The notes beneath the pieces were generated by a model. That model was not told where the DNA came from and searched no databases. It worked only from the letters and a program-made list of their open reading frames with translations. A stretch of DNA of 6,768 nt from Pseudomonadota bacterium (GTDB lineage: Bacteria; Desulfobacterota; Desulfobacteria; Desulfobacterales; Desulfobacteraceae), in contig JAHIVS010000604.1 of NCBI GenBank assembly GCA_018816605.1, positions 1 through 6,768 on the forward strand. Reading direction: 5' to 3'. Positions 6,151-6,768 of this stretch are shown piece by piece. The stretch's first letter is position 1, and every line of letters starts with the position of its first letter. The translations under genes and the position numbers were made by a program.

Positions 6151-6768
6151 ATGTTTGATGATCATGAAATAATGTCCACCATAGAAATGGTGAAGAATGA
6201 AAACCTGGATGTCCGTGCCGTTACTTTGGGGATCAACCTCTTTGACTGTGTCAGCCATGACCTTGGTGTATTTAAAAAAAATATCCGGAAAAAAATCATT
6301 TCCCATGCCGCCGACCTGGTCCACGTCTGTGATGCAGTGGGAGACAAATACGGCATTCGTGTTGTAAACAAACGCATCTCCATCAGCCCCATCGCCCTTG
6401 TTGCAGCTCCCTTTTCTTCTGACCAGATGGTTGAGATCGCCCATGAACTCAATAATATTGCCAAAGAGGTCAACATTGATTTTATCGGCGGGTTTTCAGC
6501 CCTGGTGGAAAAAGGCATGGCCAAAGGGGACAAAGCCCTTATTGCCGCCCTTCCAAGGGCCTTGACCGAAACCCAGCGGGTCTGTGCCTCGGTGAATGTG
6601 GCCACCACCAAAGCCGGTATCAACATGGACGCGGTTCTTGAAATGGCCCGTGCCATTAAACTTGCCGCAGCCTTAACCGCCGACAATGACGGGCTTGCCT
6701 GTGCAAAACTCTGTGTGTTTGCCAATATCCCGGAAGATATGCCCTTCATGGCCGGTGCCTATCTTGGG
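6151..6768 (+). CDS. UPF0210/DUF711 ('PFL family') protein, 3' end beyond window
   Basis: The first 206 residues of a family whose members are usually around 450 residues; no stop occurs before the window edge, so the cut is by the window and not a mutation. Recognisable stretches are ENLDVRAVTLGINLFDC (17-33), VVNKRISISPIAL (71-83), DFIGGFSALVEKG (110-122), VCASVNVATTKAGINMD (144-160) and FANIPEDMPFMAGA (190-203). These match my memory of the streptococcal family member whose structure resembles pyruvate formate-lyase-type barrels, hence the 'PFL family' label. That label does not establish glycyl-radical chemistry, and the C-terminal half, where a radical glycine would lie, is not in view. 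The enzyme activity is unknown. Its position directly after an ACT-domain gene fits a conserved two-gene unit in which the ACT protein may regulate it. A large minus-strand open frame opposite it is a shadow. Confidence 0.9.
   Translation, partial: MFDDHEIMSTIEMVKNENLDVRAVTLGINLFDCVSHDLGVFKKNIRKKIISHAADLVHVCDAVGDKYGIRVVNKRISISPIALVAAPFSSDQMVEIAHELNNIAKEVNIDFIGGFSALVEKGMAKGDKALIAALPRALTETQRVCASVNVATTKAGINMDAVLEMARAIKLAAALTADNDGLACAKLCVFANIPEDMPFMAGAYLG

Larger units (their letters stand above)
208..6768 (+). other. Probable single operon, ribF to UPF0210 gene
   Basis: Eight same-strand genes with junctions of -14, -14, -4, -4, -10, +9 and +25 bases. No internal terminator hairpin with a T-run is visible between genes. 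This supports cotranscription, with stop/start overlaps coupling translation of the first six. The operon's 3' end lies outside the window. Confidence 0.7.

Noticed and set aside
6162..6749. 195-codon minus-strand open frame at the right edge
   Set aside because: It lies opposite the well-matched UPF0210 coding frame and has a serine/alanine-rich shadow composition with no recognisable motif.

Overview
The window looks like ordinary core chromosome from a Gram-negative bacterium. The best guess is a sulfate-reducer-type member of the former Deltaproteobacteria (Desulfobacterota, Desulfobacteraceae-like). This is inferred from moderate GC, the protein style, and a run of ribF, def, fmt, rsmB, a kinase-less PASTA protein and rpe. 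It was not confirmed by any search. No mobile elements, CRISPR arrays, rRNA or pseudogenes are visible.

Layout. A complete tRNA-Leu(CAG) gene with encoded CCA lies on the minus strand at the left edge (6-92). A 115-base divergent spacer (93-207) holds candidate sigma70-type promoters. From 208 to the right edge everything is on the plus strand and tightly packed: ribF (FMN/FAD synthesis), def (peptide deformylase), fmt (Met-tRNA formyltransferase), rsmB (16S rRNA m5C methyltransferase), a membrane-anchored three-PASTA protein, rpe (ribulose-5-phosphate epimerase), a tandem-ACT-domain protein of GcvR-like type, and the first 206 codons of a UPF0210/DUF711 ('PFL family') protein that runs off the end. 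The first six genes overlap each other by 14, 14, 4, 4 and 10 bases. The last two follow after gaps of 9 and 25 bases. Together they look like one operon with translational coupling.

How the genes fit together. fmt and def form the formylation/deformylation cycle of initiator methionine, and rsmB modifies the ribosome decoding region, so the core theme is translation. ribF and rpe supply cofactors and pentose phosphates. The PASTA protein is probably envelope-facing and its link to the rest is unknown. The ACT plus UPF0210 pair is a recurring two-gene unit also known from Gram-positive bacteria; its biochemical role is unsettled.

Nothing here clearly amounts to a new biological system. The items most worth a second look are the PASTA protein with its unassigned C-terminal domain, and the doubled-ACT/UPF0210 pair.
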